Assembly: GCA_008828725.1 (NCBI GenBank)
Contig: MEHQ01000050.1
Location: forward strand, 1-64,000
Source of the DNA: Saccharina japonica
Lineage: Eukaryota > Sar > Phaeophyceae > Laminariales > Laminariaceae
Direction of reading: 5' to 3'
DNA length: 64,000 nt
A program made the position numbers and the translations under genes. Every line of letters begins with the position of its first letter. Positions within the stretch are counted from its first letter, which is position 1. The notes under the pieces are model-generated. The model did not search any database. It was not told the origin of the DNA and worked only from the letters and a program-made list of their open reading frames with translations. Positions 10,641-22,013 of this stretch are shown here, piece after piece.

Positions 10641-11845
10641 GCTGACTAATGGTAGTTGCCAGCTAGTTATTAGATGGCTAGATTTTCAAGTTAGTTGCGG
10701 CGGTGCCAACTATCCAACTATTTTTGTTTTTTTTGGGTCTCCTTGCTTGTAAGGAGGCTTGTTTGGTACGGGGTGCGTATTTCTCGGCGTCCCCAAGCAG
10801 TACCACCACGCGCATCAACCCATCGCTATCGACGGTGCCGGTGACGATAGCAGGCCCGAGGGTGCCGGCAACCGCTGAGCCTGGCCTGTCGACGGATCAT
10901 GGCGGTGATGGGAGCGTCCGACGAAGAAGTGACTGTACCGAGCTCTCCTCCGAAAGCGAGTGCACGCGACAAGGTAGTGGTTCGCTACCGCGTACAGAAG
11001 GAGCACCGGTTTTCCAAGCGCCCCAAACAGGGACAGGGATTCATACTTTTGATGAGAGATGATTTGCGGGGTTCTGCATCTTAGTACCCGTAGTCCATCT
11101 GGGACAATATTCCAATATCTCCTATACATTCCCCGCACCGAGGTACATTTTTCTCAGGGTGTGTTGAGCTGTTCGGAAATCTGGAGGAACCGTCAGAAAG
11201 CTCAACACTGCGCGCAGCTTCTCACGATTTTGAAATCTGGAGGCACCGTCAGAAAGCTCAACACTGCGCGCAGATTTCGCCTCGTTTATGCCAAAAACGT
11301 ATAACCAAGCCCCTTGTTTCCCTGGGTGTAATACTTTTCACACCCAAATTCTGAGCACTGATTTGGGGAGCTATGACCATAGGCCGCCCTCCATTTTTTT
11401 CATGAAAAAAAAGCAGCTTTAGAGGGAGAGATAGAGGGATATAATGTATATCGTCATTTCCCCCTGGTTACCCCTGTTTGACAAATCGTGCAGTAAACTA
11501 ATAGAATACGGCAAACGATTGCTCTCGTCCACACCTCCAGGGCGTTTTTTTTCCGTTTGCAGCAATACGAAATTGCGTGAGATATTCATCGTTTTGCCCA
11601 AGATGACTGCTTTTGGTCGATCTTGGCCAGTCTTCGAGATTTTGTTTTTAATGCATTGTTGCGTAACTACTTGAATTTAGTGCGGGAAACTATTTTTCTT
11701 TCTTGTTCCAAGCATCGATTCCTCTTGTCGTCGCGGTCACGAATATGGTTGTCTCATAAAAACAAAACGTTATTTTTTTTAAGAATTATGACTACTTCGT
11801 AAACATCATCGGAAATATTTTGTGCTGAAGGGACGATACGAGTAT
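10641..11845. other. Non-coding with a short tandem duplication
   Basis: A 56-bp unit (AAATCTGGAGG through CTCAACACTGCGCGC) is duplicated at about 11177 and 11233. A 119-codon frame from 10703 begins at GTG and has a hydrophobic run (LFLFFLGLLA), but has no ATG and a Ser/Thr/Pro-rich remainder; I do not call it. Confidence 0.5.
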
Positions 11846-12130
11846 ACAATAAAAGGTAGAACTCTGGTCTTAGGGTTATTGCGGTCAACTGTGATAGCGG
11901 AACTTTGTCCCAACGTGCTATTACTGTAATAATACAAGTATGTCTCTGTCATGAGTGTTTCAACTGGATGATGAGCATCTCTGGCTCGGGTGTTTGAGCG
12001 ATGCTCGTCCTGAGCTGTGTGTCGATCCCAGTCTATTTTGGTCGATCCCAGTCTAGTTTAGCCGATCCCAGTCTATTGTGTGTCCTATTTTTAGTTTGTA
12101 CTGGTGGTGATGTGCTACTGCGTGCCGCAC
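11846..12130 (-). repeat. Dispersed repeat shared with 31355-31625
   Basis: The reverse complement matches 31355-31625 over long stretches, e.g. GATGATGAGCATCTCTGGCT, GACTGGGATCGA and the ACTCTGGTCTTAGGGTT end. In the other locus it follows directly on the 2.5-kb repeat. Confidence 0.85.
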
Positions 12131-13367
12131 GAGTTGTACCATATATTTCGGGTGCATCTCTTTAATAATGAGATATTGATGCGAGAAGGCCGCAGGCTTT
12201 CGAGCATCAATAGATGCTCTTCATAATGGGCTGGGTGTCTGCCCGTGGGGGTGTACCCCTGCTCGCGAACGGACACAAACGGACAAAAAACAGTTCTGAA
12301 AACTGCCACAGCGTGCCTTTATTTACTGGATTGCTTAATATTGAGGTTTGTCTGTCCCTCGTCCCTCGTCTGTCCCTCGCACGTCCCTCGTCGGTTTGTT
12401 TTTTTTGGTGCTTTTGCTTGACGCGCGACGCGTACACTCAACCGATTCAGACACGCTCGGGACTGATAGAGGCCCGCTATTCGTGCCGACCGTCCTGTCC
12501 TGCTCCTTTCGAAAGCCGTGCCGAGATCGGAGAGCTAGGCGGTAGTGACTGTCATAATTGGTTACCACAGTGACAAATGTCACTGAGATTATTTTCCTGG
12601 CGGGAGTCAACCCTCCGCACTGAGGAACACACACACACTCTGCAGACGAGCCGCCCACACGCACAGATTGCAACCACAGCACAACAACCACCACCACCAC
12701 CACCCACCACCACCAGCCAAGCAGCAGGGGCACCTGAAGCTTGTGGCTCGTGCTCGTGGTGGCTGGGGGTCGTGTAGTGGTGGTGTCGTGGGCCTCTGGT
12801 GTGTGATGTGTGTGTGACTTCGCTGAGCGTTTGCTGTAATGGCATACTCGTATATATTATTGCTGTTTTCACACTACCACCACCACCACGACCACCACCA
12901 CCACCGCCACCACGACCACCACCGCCACCCCCGCCCCACCAGCCGAAGGAGCACCGGAAGCTGTTGTTTCTCGTTGTAGCTGATGGGCGTTGGTGGGATC
13001 TCGTTCCCGTGGACTGGTGATGGTGTGGTCGGGTGCTTGCTCTGTGGTGGCGATGATGGCTCAAGAAGAGAGAGCTTTTTGGACCCAGAAAAAAAACAAT
13101 TTCACCACCTCATCACAACCACCCCCAACACCACCCCCACCACAAACACCCCCCTCACCACCACCCCCACCATTCGTCAAGAGCAGCAAGAGCTTATATT
13201 GCTCGTGGCGGCGGGTGTTTGTGGTGGTGTATTGGTCTCTGTGTGTTATGTCTGCTGTGAGCTTCGTGTTACTCGGCGCCCGCGAACGATGATTCTGTGG
13301 CCTTTGCCTTGTGTACTTACTTCCTCTCGAGGAAAGAACGAGCACAGGTATAATTTAGGACATTTGA
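12131..13367. repeat. CCACCA / CCACCCC microsatellite region
   Basis: Pyrimidine- and C-rich runs at about 12678-12716, 12872-12942 and 13105-13175 are built on CCACCA and CCACCCC. The Pro/His/Gly-rich frames on either strand, up to 170 codons, are products of these runs. CGTCCCTCGTC words repeat at about 12355-12392. No gene supported. Confidence 0.75.
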
Positions 13368-14242
13368 CCAAAAGGGGTACACCCCCAATATATCGTAAAA
13401 AAAAGGGGGGACACTACCAAGCACCCGCGGCGAGGTTATCGTTAAAGAGGCGGTCGTCAACACCAATCCAACGGCCCAGCGTATTAACGGTATACTCATA
13501 CGAAGTCATATAGTAACCACCACTCTGACCGAACAGCTCAACAGCTCATTTCCTGGTACAATAAGACTCTCCTCACATTTACGCCATGGTACGTAACTGA
13601 TATACGCGTATACGTATACGGCGGTAGCGGCACGACTACATATATACGTGCAACAGCCAACAGTAGTACCAGAGGAGTACTACTATCATTTGTTACGTAT
13701 ATATTTACGTATACTCGTTTATATATATGTTGGTGATTTTTTAGAACAACAGGGCACAGGGCGCCAACCATCGTATGCTGATCTGCTGGCCACGTTTGCC
13801 TAGGTTTGGGCCGTTGGTCTAATCGACGTTAGACGTCGTCTGTTGGGCGTGCCACAACAACCAGAACATGGAGTGGTCACTTACCCTAGGTCTTTTTGAC
13901 ACAGAAAGGGGGATATCTCTCTGCATATTTACAAAAAGGGGGACGTTACGAAAAAAGGGGGACTTTCTCAAACTAAGTAGATGAAAAGCGGGATACCCTC
14001 GCGAAGGCATAACAAAAAGGGGGATATGCTCACACCCCCCTTTTGATCGCTCTCGTTCACCCGTTAAACATATGAAAAAAAAAAAAAAAAACGCTGGGGA
14101 TGGTAGGGAGGTGCCATGTGAGTGTGGCAAACGCATTAGATTTTTATTTCGAGTCGATTTGACAGAGTACATGGGCTTACCCGGCGGCGAAAACCGATGT
14201 CCCCCTTTTTGTAACGATACAGGGGGGTGTACCCCTTTTTGT
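13368..14242. mobile_element. TIR element with AAAAGGGGTACACCCCC ends
   Basis: The left end (13368-13412) has AAAAGGGGTACACCCCC, then TATCGT, then AAAAAAGGGGGGAC. The right end (14197-14242) is its reverse complement with a few changes. Between them the word AAAAAGGGGGA recurs at about 13910, 13930, 13950 and 14015. There is no transposase, so it would be non-autonomous. Target duplication not resolved. Confidence 0.55.
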
Positions 14243-14840
14243 AAAATCCCCTATAATTTACATATAATATACTGCTGCTGCTGCTGCTGCTGTATGAGGT
14301 ATTTTTTTTTGCATTTTGTTTTTCCTTTTTTTCACGTATACCTGGTACCTACGTACGTATTTGACCTGCTGAGTACACAAATATGATGCCCGACGTTTCC
14401 GGCCGCTGCTGCTGCTGCTTTCCTTCTTAATTTTGTTTCATTTTTTCACGATAACTTGATCTTGGAACCATTGTGCCATGTTGTTTTTTTTTCACATATA
14501 CCTACGATCCACTCCTGTACAAGGTTTCGCGCTGACGCACAACGCTTGACAAGAAATGTTGGTGGATGGTGTTGGGACAACCGGCCCAGGGATCAACCGA
14601 GCCACCCAGCTATTACTCTCTCACCCACAACCCACAACGAACCCCCACCAACCTATATATTTGCGCATGAGCCAAAAAAGGTTTATGGGCTGACACAAAT
14701 CACTTCAAATACAAAACGATCCAATCAATGTCAATTGCAGGAACACAGCAAAACGAGAAAACCCGCCAACGCAGTAGCTTAATGCAGTTAGGAGTTTGAC
14801 CACTTGAAGGCGTCTGTCACGCTCCTCATTTCCACCGTTC
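14243..14840. other. Non-coding, (CTG)n and T-rich
   Basis: CTG runs at about 14272-14293 and 14404-14420. No gene supported. Confidence 0.5.
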
Positions 14841-14844
14841 TTGT

Positions 14845-15190
14845 ATCCGACAAATCGAGACGAAGTTTAGAAATATACCTGTTTCGTGATCAAAACCAGA
14901 GATAAACTTGGCCCATTTATCATGCTTTTTGGGTGTAAAATAAAGCCAAAGCGTATATTTTTACTCCGGCGGCGCCTTCAGCGGGATCCTCCGGAGGCGC
15001 CTCCGGCGGGCCCTCCGGGGGCGCCTCCAGCGGGGCCGGGGGGCTTGTTTTGGCTCGCTTCGCTCGCCTGACTTTAGTGGACTAGTTGGCTGGCGCCAGC
15101 CAACTAGTCAACTAAAGTCAGTTAGTTGGCTGGCTTCGCCAGCCAACTAGTAACTAGCCGGGAACTCCAGCCAACTCACAGCCCTAGAGT
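14845..15190 (-). repeat. TAGGGCTGTGAGTT repeat family, long copy
   Basis: The reverse complement starts TAGGGCTGTGAGTTGGCTGG and ends near TTTGTCGGATA. The ends match 29589-29782 in the same order (AACAGGTATATTT, GATAAATGGG, GCCAGCCAA). This copy has an extra GC-rich middle of CCTCCGG words and two palindromes built on GTTGGCTGGC...GCCAGCCAAC. Related fragments lie at 10627-10700. Confidence 0.75.
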
Positions 15191-15734
15191 TTGGACTGTT
15201 CATAGGAGGTATACGTAGATATATGTATAGGACCAAGATAACACATATACATGACAAACAAAAAAACACATCGTCAGCTCACCCGATCGAAAGCAAGAAC
15301 GTGCGGGGTTTTGTTTACTGTCGAGCAGGCTGGGTGAAGGGGAGAAGTCGCCCGTCCCTTACTGGTCGCCAGGACTGGAAGCACCGTAGAAGGTGGTTGG
15401 TGGTATGTCGGGGTCTCGGGTCGGCGAATAAATGCTCTTTGTGTACCGTTGGCTGAGTGGTTGCGGTGTGGCGACGTGGTGGAGGTGTGTTGGCGATGGG
15501 CGCACACAGCATGCAGTGGCGACGGGACGATGTGGTCACAGACAAGCTCCAACCCACGTTCCAACCCACGTGCCAACCATGGCTATTGTTAAAGTGCCGA
15601 CAGGTGTCAGATGACTCGGGACGTCAGGTAGTACTCTCGACGTTCACTATAGTTACGCTGGGGTTCGAACATCACGCAGGTGGAACTATTGAATCTATTG
15701 TTAATACTGTAGCAAAACTTGATAGAATCGGAAT
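15191..15734. other. Non-coding spacer
   Basis: Moderate GC, overlapping short frames on both strands, no motif. Confidence 0.4.
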
Positions 15735-16995
15735 CTGTTGCTGAGAACGCTAATGAGCGTGGTCGGGCGCAGGTAAATGCGAGTCGACGACGGACGAAAG
15801 GGCCGTGGTATTCTTGTCAATAACATACAGGGCAAGAAACCTAGTGGGGAAGAAACAAAATAGATGGGAAATAGCCTACTTTGTGACGTCGGGTCCATTT
15901 CACGACCACGTGAGGAAGAGGGAGAATATAAAGGCCACGGTAATACATACATTAAAATGGGCCTGAACAAAACAACAACGCAATGTCTACGATGCATGCG
16001 TTATATCCGCATACGAGTATATACTCGTATACACGTATATATCTTATGTATATACTGTATGAAGCTTCGTAGGCAATAAGGGCCCCCCTGCCCCCATCGC
16101 TCGTAGATCGCAGGGCCAAAGCAGACTTACAGCAGTACGAAGTCGTTCGTGTATTTTTGCAACGTTGTGTTCTGTACGTAAGGTACGTAATAACAACCAT
16201 GCCCGCGGGTATTGCTCTACAACGAGCTTCTGTAAGTTATGTACGACATGTATGTATAAATATACCTGTACCCGGAACTTCTGTAGGGTATGTACGATAC
16301 ATATATATACCCGTACCCCGAACACTGCTGTGAGCCCTGTATACCCCGTGTCACAATACCTTGGACCAATTACATACCCGCACGTACTTCTGTAAGTTAT
16401 GTACGCCTGTGTCACAATCACAGTACCCGGGACGTTCGTGAATTACGTAGCACCTTTACACCCATATCTGGAACTTCTGTGTGTTATTGTACGGCACCCA
16501 TACCCGTACTCGGAACTTCTGCAAGTTATGTACGCCTGTGTCACAATCACAATACCCGGAACAATCGTGAGTTATGTAACACCTTTATCCCCGTATCAGG
16601 AACTTCTGTGTGCTATTATACGGCATCAATACCCGTACCCGAAACTTCTGTAAGTTATGTACGCTCCGTGCCACAAAACCTGGCGTAAGGATACTATGCC
16701 TTTGTCCAAGACCGGTACCTATTCGGGTTTAGACCATACTTTGCCCTTACGTTCTCACAGTATCATTTATTTTTATTTATATTTTTTGTCCATCCCATTT
16801 ATTTTCTTCGCACTTCCGTCTTTCTCCCTCCCTAGTCGTAACTCAGACCCGGGGTCACACAGTAGGCTCCTCTCCCTCCTCCGCCACTACGGTTCTTGCC
16901 TTGCATTTTTATCGCGAGAAGATTTCAGCACTTTCTTCCCTCGTCGACTCTCTCGTCGAATTTTGCTTTACCCGACGCGTGCTACGGTAGAGGTG
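15735..16995. mobile_element. Foldback-like element: inverted arms around a minisatellite
   Basis: The left arm (15735-15960) holds the 220-bp arm repeat and the right arm (16770-16995) holds the same repeat inverted. Shared order: GCTGAGAACGC, GTCGACGA, GGCAAGAA, CCTACTTTGTGAC. The centre (16150-16690) is an array of GGAACTTCTGTAAGTTATGT words separated by CCTGTGTCACAATCAC. The layout resembles the foldback element at 55664-57885, whose inner arm ends carry the same arm signature. The arms are well diverged, so it is old. Confidence 0.6.
16150..16690. repeat. GGAACTTCTGTAAGTT minisatellite
   Basis: About nine copies of a 27-60 bp degenerate unit beginning ACCCGTACCCGGAACTTCTG; homologous to 5590-5870. 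Confidence 0.85.
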
Positions 16996-17699
16996 TTTGC
17001 TTGATGCAAGGGGTTTTGCTTTTATTATCATAATACATGCGTTATCCCTTTGTGGGAGGAGAAGGCGTTTGAGGCACGTCCGAATGAATATGACTATGAT
17101 ATGTACTAAGTAAACGAATGTACCTGGTATGGTGTTGCATCGGCTCGGATGTTGCGCGCAATCTGAAAGTTTTTGGAGAGAGGGAGTTATTATCCGCATA
17201 GTCTAGACATTTAAGTACATTTTGTTTAAATGTATGTATTCCATTTGTGATGCATATTATCACGTGTTCACGTCTGTATGCAAGTGGCTAGTTAGGTCAT
17301 GAGGTTATTTCCTTGTATGTCTTTTTCGAGTTGTCATGTTTTTGTGGCCGGCTGGCAGCAAGAGTTCGATATCGCCAGTTGGGTTGGGAGTTGACTCGAG
17401 TATACGGATGTTAGCGTGGGGTTGCTGTTGGAGCAGCCCCGGGGGTCTTCCCCTCTCCACCCCCCTTCTCCGGGCGGGGGGGTAGCGCATTAGTATAATA
17501 CAACTTCGAAAGCAAAGTGCAAAGCGACAAATAGTCGGTGAAGCCATTTATTCCGGGGACGGCAATATCTTTGGTACATACTTGTGTCTTGTATCCAGGG
17601 GTGATTGATGGTTGTCATATGTAGCTGTTCGTGATTTGTATGGCTGAAATAAGAACTGCACATTGTCAGATGACGAATGCAAAAATTATAATATTTTCA
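16996..17699. other. Non-coding spacer
   Basis: No supported gene. A C/G-run segment (CCACCCCCC, GGGCGGGGGGG) lies at about 17456-17482. Confidence 0.4.
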
Positions 17700-18045
17700 A
17701 AAAAAGTATTTCACAGATCCTCCGAGTACCTTGGAGTAACATAAGGAGTATTGGAGATGACACACTTCAGGTACTTGTTGTACCCGCAGTAATTGGGCGC
17801 GATGTACTTCGGAACCCTGCTCGAACTCGGAGAATTTCGAGATTCTGGACAGCAGACACTGCCATGCTCGGAGTATTTCGGGGTCCGACACTGCGGGTGC
17901 TCCTTGTGCTCGCTGTACTCGGGCCTTTAGTACTGCTCACACTTCAAGCGCCCCGAGTATTCGTACTCTGATACTCGCAGAACTCGGCGTACGAAATATG
18001 CTCGACACTTGGAGTATACTGGGAAGCATATTTGCATCGTTTTGA
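17700..18045 (+). repeat. TACTCGGAGTA family, copy 2 (diverged)
   Basis: Shares the order CTTCAGGTACTT, TTTCGAGATT, CTCGGAGTATTT, TTTAGTACTGCTCA and CATATTTGCATCG with copy 3, but many of the palindromes are degraded. Confidence 0.75.
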
Positions 18046-18239
18046 AGACTCGGCCGTCATTACGTCATTACTCACTCCCAGATTCATGGAGCATCTGACT
18101 GGCGGTTATAGCTTTTCAACATCCACCGCGCCTCCCACCCCCTCCCCATCCAGCTGTCTCAACGGATCTCTACCCCCCCCCACCTTCAACATTCACAGAT
18201 GCTCCCACTACCTGGAAGAATAACTAGTAATATACTATT

Positions 18240-18545
18240 TTAGAGGAGGAATACTTCAGGTACTTTGTGTACTCGCAGGATTTCGAGATTTTGTACTGCT
18301 GATACTGCCTGTACTCCGAGTAATATATCCGTTTGTACTCCGAATCCTGCTTGTACTCGAGGATATGTACTGCTCATATTCCCAGTACTCGGAGTATTTG
18401 GGTCTTCAGTACTGCTCGTAATCCAAGTACTTCGAGTATTTCGGCCACCAGTACTCTCGGAGTACGACAAATACTCGATATTCCGAGTATACTCGGACTA
18501 TCGAGTTTACTCGGACCATCTTTGAAATACATTTGCATTCGAAAA
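18240..18545 (+). repeat. TACTCGGAGTA family, copy 3
   Basis: A well-kept copy with repeated TACTCGGAGTA words, about 200 bp after copy 2 in the same orientation and inverted relative to copy 1. Confidence 0.8.
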
Positions 18546-18944
18546 GCCGCAGGATGCTTCACAACTCCCACATGACAAAATCCGACGAGAGTAGACGAGA
18601 GGAAAGGTATGCATCAGCAGTGATGTCGGAGTACGTCATGCATTTGTTGCTTTTGGGCGAGCTTTTTTTGGCGTGTGCACGGTGATTGGCCGACGCGATT
18701 ACCGGAAGTCCAAAATCCCTTGACAGCACAAGCCATATATTTATATAGGAAACGCTGCATGTTTACTCTTCCTGGGCGCCATATCTGGACTTCGAGCTTG
18801 CACTGTGGACCTGCGAGCTGCTGCTTCAGCACTGCCGAGGCGCTACAGCACGAGCCAAAATGAAGATAAAAAATCAGACGAATTAAGGAAAAAACAAACA
18901 AATACAATGGGGTTTGCACATTGATATGTGCATTATTTTCCCCC
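18546..18944. other. Non-coding spacer
   Basis: No supported feature. Confidence 0.4.
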
Positions 18945-19165
18945 CCTTATCCCATTTATCATGTTCGCTCTATCCTTCTCTGTCCTTGCTAGTCGTAACT
19001 CAGATCCGGGGTCACAAAGTAGGCTCTTCTCCCTCCTTCCCCACTACGGTTCTTGCCTTGCATTTTTATCGCGAGAAAATTTCAGCCCTGTTTTCCCTCG
19101 TCGACTTGGGTCGGATTCCGCCTACCCACGCCACGAAAGAATGCGCTCTCAGCAATTGGTTCCTT
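18945..19165 (-). repeat. 220-bp arm repeat, best-kept copy
   Basis: Read on the minus strand it runs from AATTGCTGAGAGCGC through GTCGACGAGGG, TCTCGCGATAAAAATGC and ATCTGAGTTACGAC to GATAAATGGGAT, and serves as a practical family reference. Confidence 0.85.
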
Positions 19166-19197
19166 TATTTTTTTTCATGTAAAGACAAAATCTCTCA

Positions 19198-19275
19198 CCA
19201 CGGTGGGATTCGATCTTGGGTACCAATGATAGTGGTCTTTGAAGGCTGACCACTGCTCTACCGGGGCGACCGGCT
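19198..19275 (-). other. tRNA-like sequence beside the arm repeat
   Basis: On the minus strand GGTAGAGCAGTGGTCAGCC resembles a D-arm/A-box and AGATCGAATCCCACC resembles a B-box. The T-stem does not pair well and no acceptor stem is seen. It directly precedes the arm repeat on the same strand, so it might be the head of a tRNA-derived retroposon. Weak. Confidence 0.3.
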
Positions 19276-19857
19276 ACTCTGATCGTACCGGGCGACGTTT
19301 TTTGACGTCCCCTGTTTTGCCGAAATTACGCGAAATAGGTGCAAACTTTATATGTTGTGTTTTCGCCGTAATACGAGACAGCACGAAGTATCTCAACCGA
19401 AATTCGACATCAAAGCATTTCACCGCACAAAGATGAGGATGATATTCTAAGACTGCTGCTGTGTAACAGGTGCGTGATACAAAAACTATATATTATCCGT
19501 ATGTATGTATTTTACGTACTGTACGTATCGTAATCATACACCAGGTATACTGCTGTAGTACCAGATACGTCGTTCATACCTGGTGCGTAAACGTGGCACC
19601 ATACATCTGAACTTCCATGGTTTTACCTCTTATGAACAATTAAACCCATTTGGCGCGAAGCACCTAACAAAAGTGATCCTGGGTTCGATTCTCAGGGATG
19701 ACGTGTTTTTGTTTTGCGTGCCAGGTTATAAATTCTGTGAAATTCTGCGTATTACCTGAGGCCGCCCAAAGTACGCTGTTGAATGCCATGTTGCTCGCTG
19801 TCAATTCCGATTTAATCACCAATTTTCGTTCACGTTTTAGTGTGCCCAATCCAGAGC
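19276..19857. other. Non-coding spacer
   Basis: No supported gene; rich in GTACGTAT- and TACCTGGT-type words. Confidence 0.4.
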
Positions 19858-20811
19858 TGGAGGATCGAGCCGCTCCGGGATGAGGCGTATCTCTGGTACA
19901 ACAGACAAGCACCGGGATAACGTTTTTTACTATACCCCGAGAGTGCCCAATGCAACCAAGAAAAAATAGAAAAAAAGGGCACGAAGGAGGAAAAGAGGGG
20001 ACAGGCGAAGCGTAGGCTGGCTAGGAAGGCACCACGCATCGCCCGGGAGAGGCAGCAGAGTACACTTGTTAGGGTAGCAACCTGGAATGTGCGGACTCTG
20101 GCTGTAAAAGGGGCTAACGGCTATGGGAGAGCCTGCAGCATCCTGTACGAGGCAGCGAGACAAAATGTTTCGGTGTTAGGGCCACAGGAGACAAGGAGGG
20201 CAGGCCGAACGGAATTCGCAGCAGCAGGGTTTCGGGTGTTCTGCTGTGGCACGGAGACAGGTGGAACACACGGTGTGGGAATAGCCGTTAAAGAGTCAAT
20301 GTGCAGGAACTCTGCGTACACCACCGAATAAATCGATGAATGCCTTATGGCCATGGGGTTTGAGATAACGGGCCACCGCGGAGCGGTCTACTTCGTAGCT
20401 GCGTACGCTCCGATAGAGGTCGCAACCGCCGACAGCAAGAAATCGGGGTGGAGGACTCGATTTTGTTTGCCTGACCGGCGTGAACCCGGCACGGAACACC
20501 CCGGCATTATAGGAGCACCAAGATAGAATCAGGGGGCGTATACCCCCGATTGGTGATGTCGACCTTTGCAGTTTTATTTTTACCTTCGCATAGCGTGTAG
20601 AGGGGAGCGGAGGGCTCCAGACTATCTGTTTTTGACTGGCTTTGATCGCTTTGCGGACCCTTTGGGTTCCACTTTAATTCAGTATACCTTTTTTTTAGTA
20701 AGTTAGCCTGTGACCACGGGAATCGACCGTGTCAAGTGTTGGATTAGTACGGACAGATGGAGGTACTGGATAGAGAGACCGGCACGGATTTTAATGTGAA
20801 GAGAACAACAA
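19858..20811 (+). mobile_element. Internally deleted LINE derivative, 954 bp
   Basis: 19858-20439 matches the 5' part of the LINE at 49595-53960 (from AATCCAGAGCTGG through the start of the endonuclease). 20440-20811 matches that element's 3' UTR down to the AAC-repeat tail. The join falls after GCCGACAGCAAG and corresponds to loss of about 3.26 kb between positions 53242 and 49978 of the full copy. The endonuclease N-terminus is recognisable (TWNVRTLAVKGANGYGR), but a TAA interrupts it at 20329 and the reverse transcriptase is gone. The 5' end is truncated relative to the longer copy. No target duplication is evident. Confidence 0.9.
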
Positions 20812-21376
20812 TGCTTCATGTGTAACAAAAAGAAAAACGATGCAGACGGAAGTACGCATGCTCATCGAGCAGAATACACAATACAAGTGAAAAAAAAGCA
20901 AGACCAGGCGCCCCAAGATGATGCATTAGACTGCTGTATACAATTGACTTGATAGGAATATACCGTGGCTTTGACACTTAGCGGCAGGGCAGGGCCAGCA
21001 TCGCCTCACGTCCAGGATGGTAGATGGACCCACGTCAACGGCAAAGCGAGACACAAGGTGGCGTAGTATATTGGTCATTCTCTAAAACAGGACGAACAAA
21101 ACAAACATCACACCGTATAAAACGTGAAAACACGCCAACCTACTATTCGATGCCCCAAAAACAACCTACACCTAAATCCTGATTCCCGCCCCCTCATCTA
21201 TCAAAACTAAAATCACCCCCCCCCCCACCGCTCTAAGCACTCCGACCTAGTTTCCAACGGCAACCCGCTGTCCATTGGTTATGCGGTCGATTCATAAGCA
21301 GCATGCATCGCTGTTGCATACATACGTCGCAATCAATGAACAAAACAACCCCCCAAACTATGTTCACACCGTACTA
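20812..21376. other. Non-coding spacer
   Basis: AT-rich, with C-runs near 21220; no gene supported. Confidence 0.4.
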
Positions 21377-21899
21377 CTACTGCTTGTTAGATGGGACAGA
21401 TTTACATCTCCCTCGATGATCTGCGCCTCCAACACATTCGCATTGCCCGCCGAACTTTATGATAACGTTTGTTTCGTTCGGCCTCTTGGCAACACGCTTG
21501 AGATCCTCTCGTACAGTGCAGACTGCCCCCCCCCCCCTGATGGCAACAACTGTTTGTGGTGTTCTTTGAAAGGCCCGTTCGGCATCTTGTGTCCACATGT
21601 TAAGCAGTGCTAACAAATGCGAAAACGCGTTGGGTACCGTGGCGCCAGGGCCACTCTCCGACGCCGGCTCTCCTGCAGCTCCTCCACTATCTGCTATCTG
21701 CTCAGGGAACTGAAATACCGAGGGAGCTTCTAGAAGCCAAGGCTTCACCACGGCACCTGCAGTGCCTCCAATATCCACGGGAGCGCGAAGCTGACCCCTG
21801 ATGGGTGCATCTTGTGCTTAAACAGGCCGTAATGTTTCCTTGGTATTGATACGATTTTGATGCCTGTATCATCGCCGGGGGTACGGACGTGAGAGGGTT
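21377..21899 (-). CDS. Hypothetical coding stretches downstream of the spliced gene
   Basis: Two protein-like minus-strand segments lie here in different frames. The first, 21899-21745, includes GIKIVSIPRKHYGLFKHKMH and has a CTGCAG/GTGCCG junction near its end. The second, 21778-21377, has 133 codons including NAFSHLLALLNMWTQDAERA and ends at TAA. Both have the mixed composition of real protein and could be further exons of the gene at 22014-23179: a canonical GTGAGT donor at about 22019 and a GATACAG acceptor at about 21868 are in place, but the reading phases do not join cleanly. I recognise no domain. Alternatives are a second gene or a decayed one. Confidence 0.35.
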
Positions 21900-22013
21900 A
21901 TTATGTAAGGTAAGTTGCAGAGAAAGCTTTTCCAACTACACCAAAGAACCGAATCGTTTTTATTTATTTTCTTCGAAATCCGGCATTGATACACAACTGC
22001 GGCATGGTTTTAC

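Noticed and set aside
10703-11062. 119-codon frame with a signal-peptide-like start
   Set aside because: Begins at GTG with no ATG, and the remainder is low-complexity Ser/Thr/Pro without a domain.
12552-13345. Pro-, His- or Gly-rich proteins
   Set aside because: Products of CCACCA and CCACCCC microsatellites read in several frames and on both strands.
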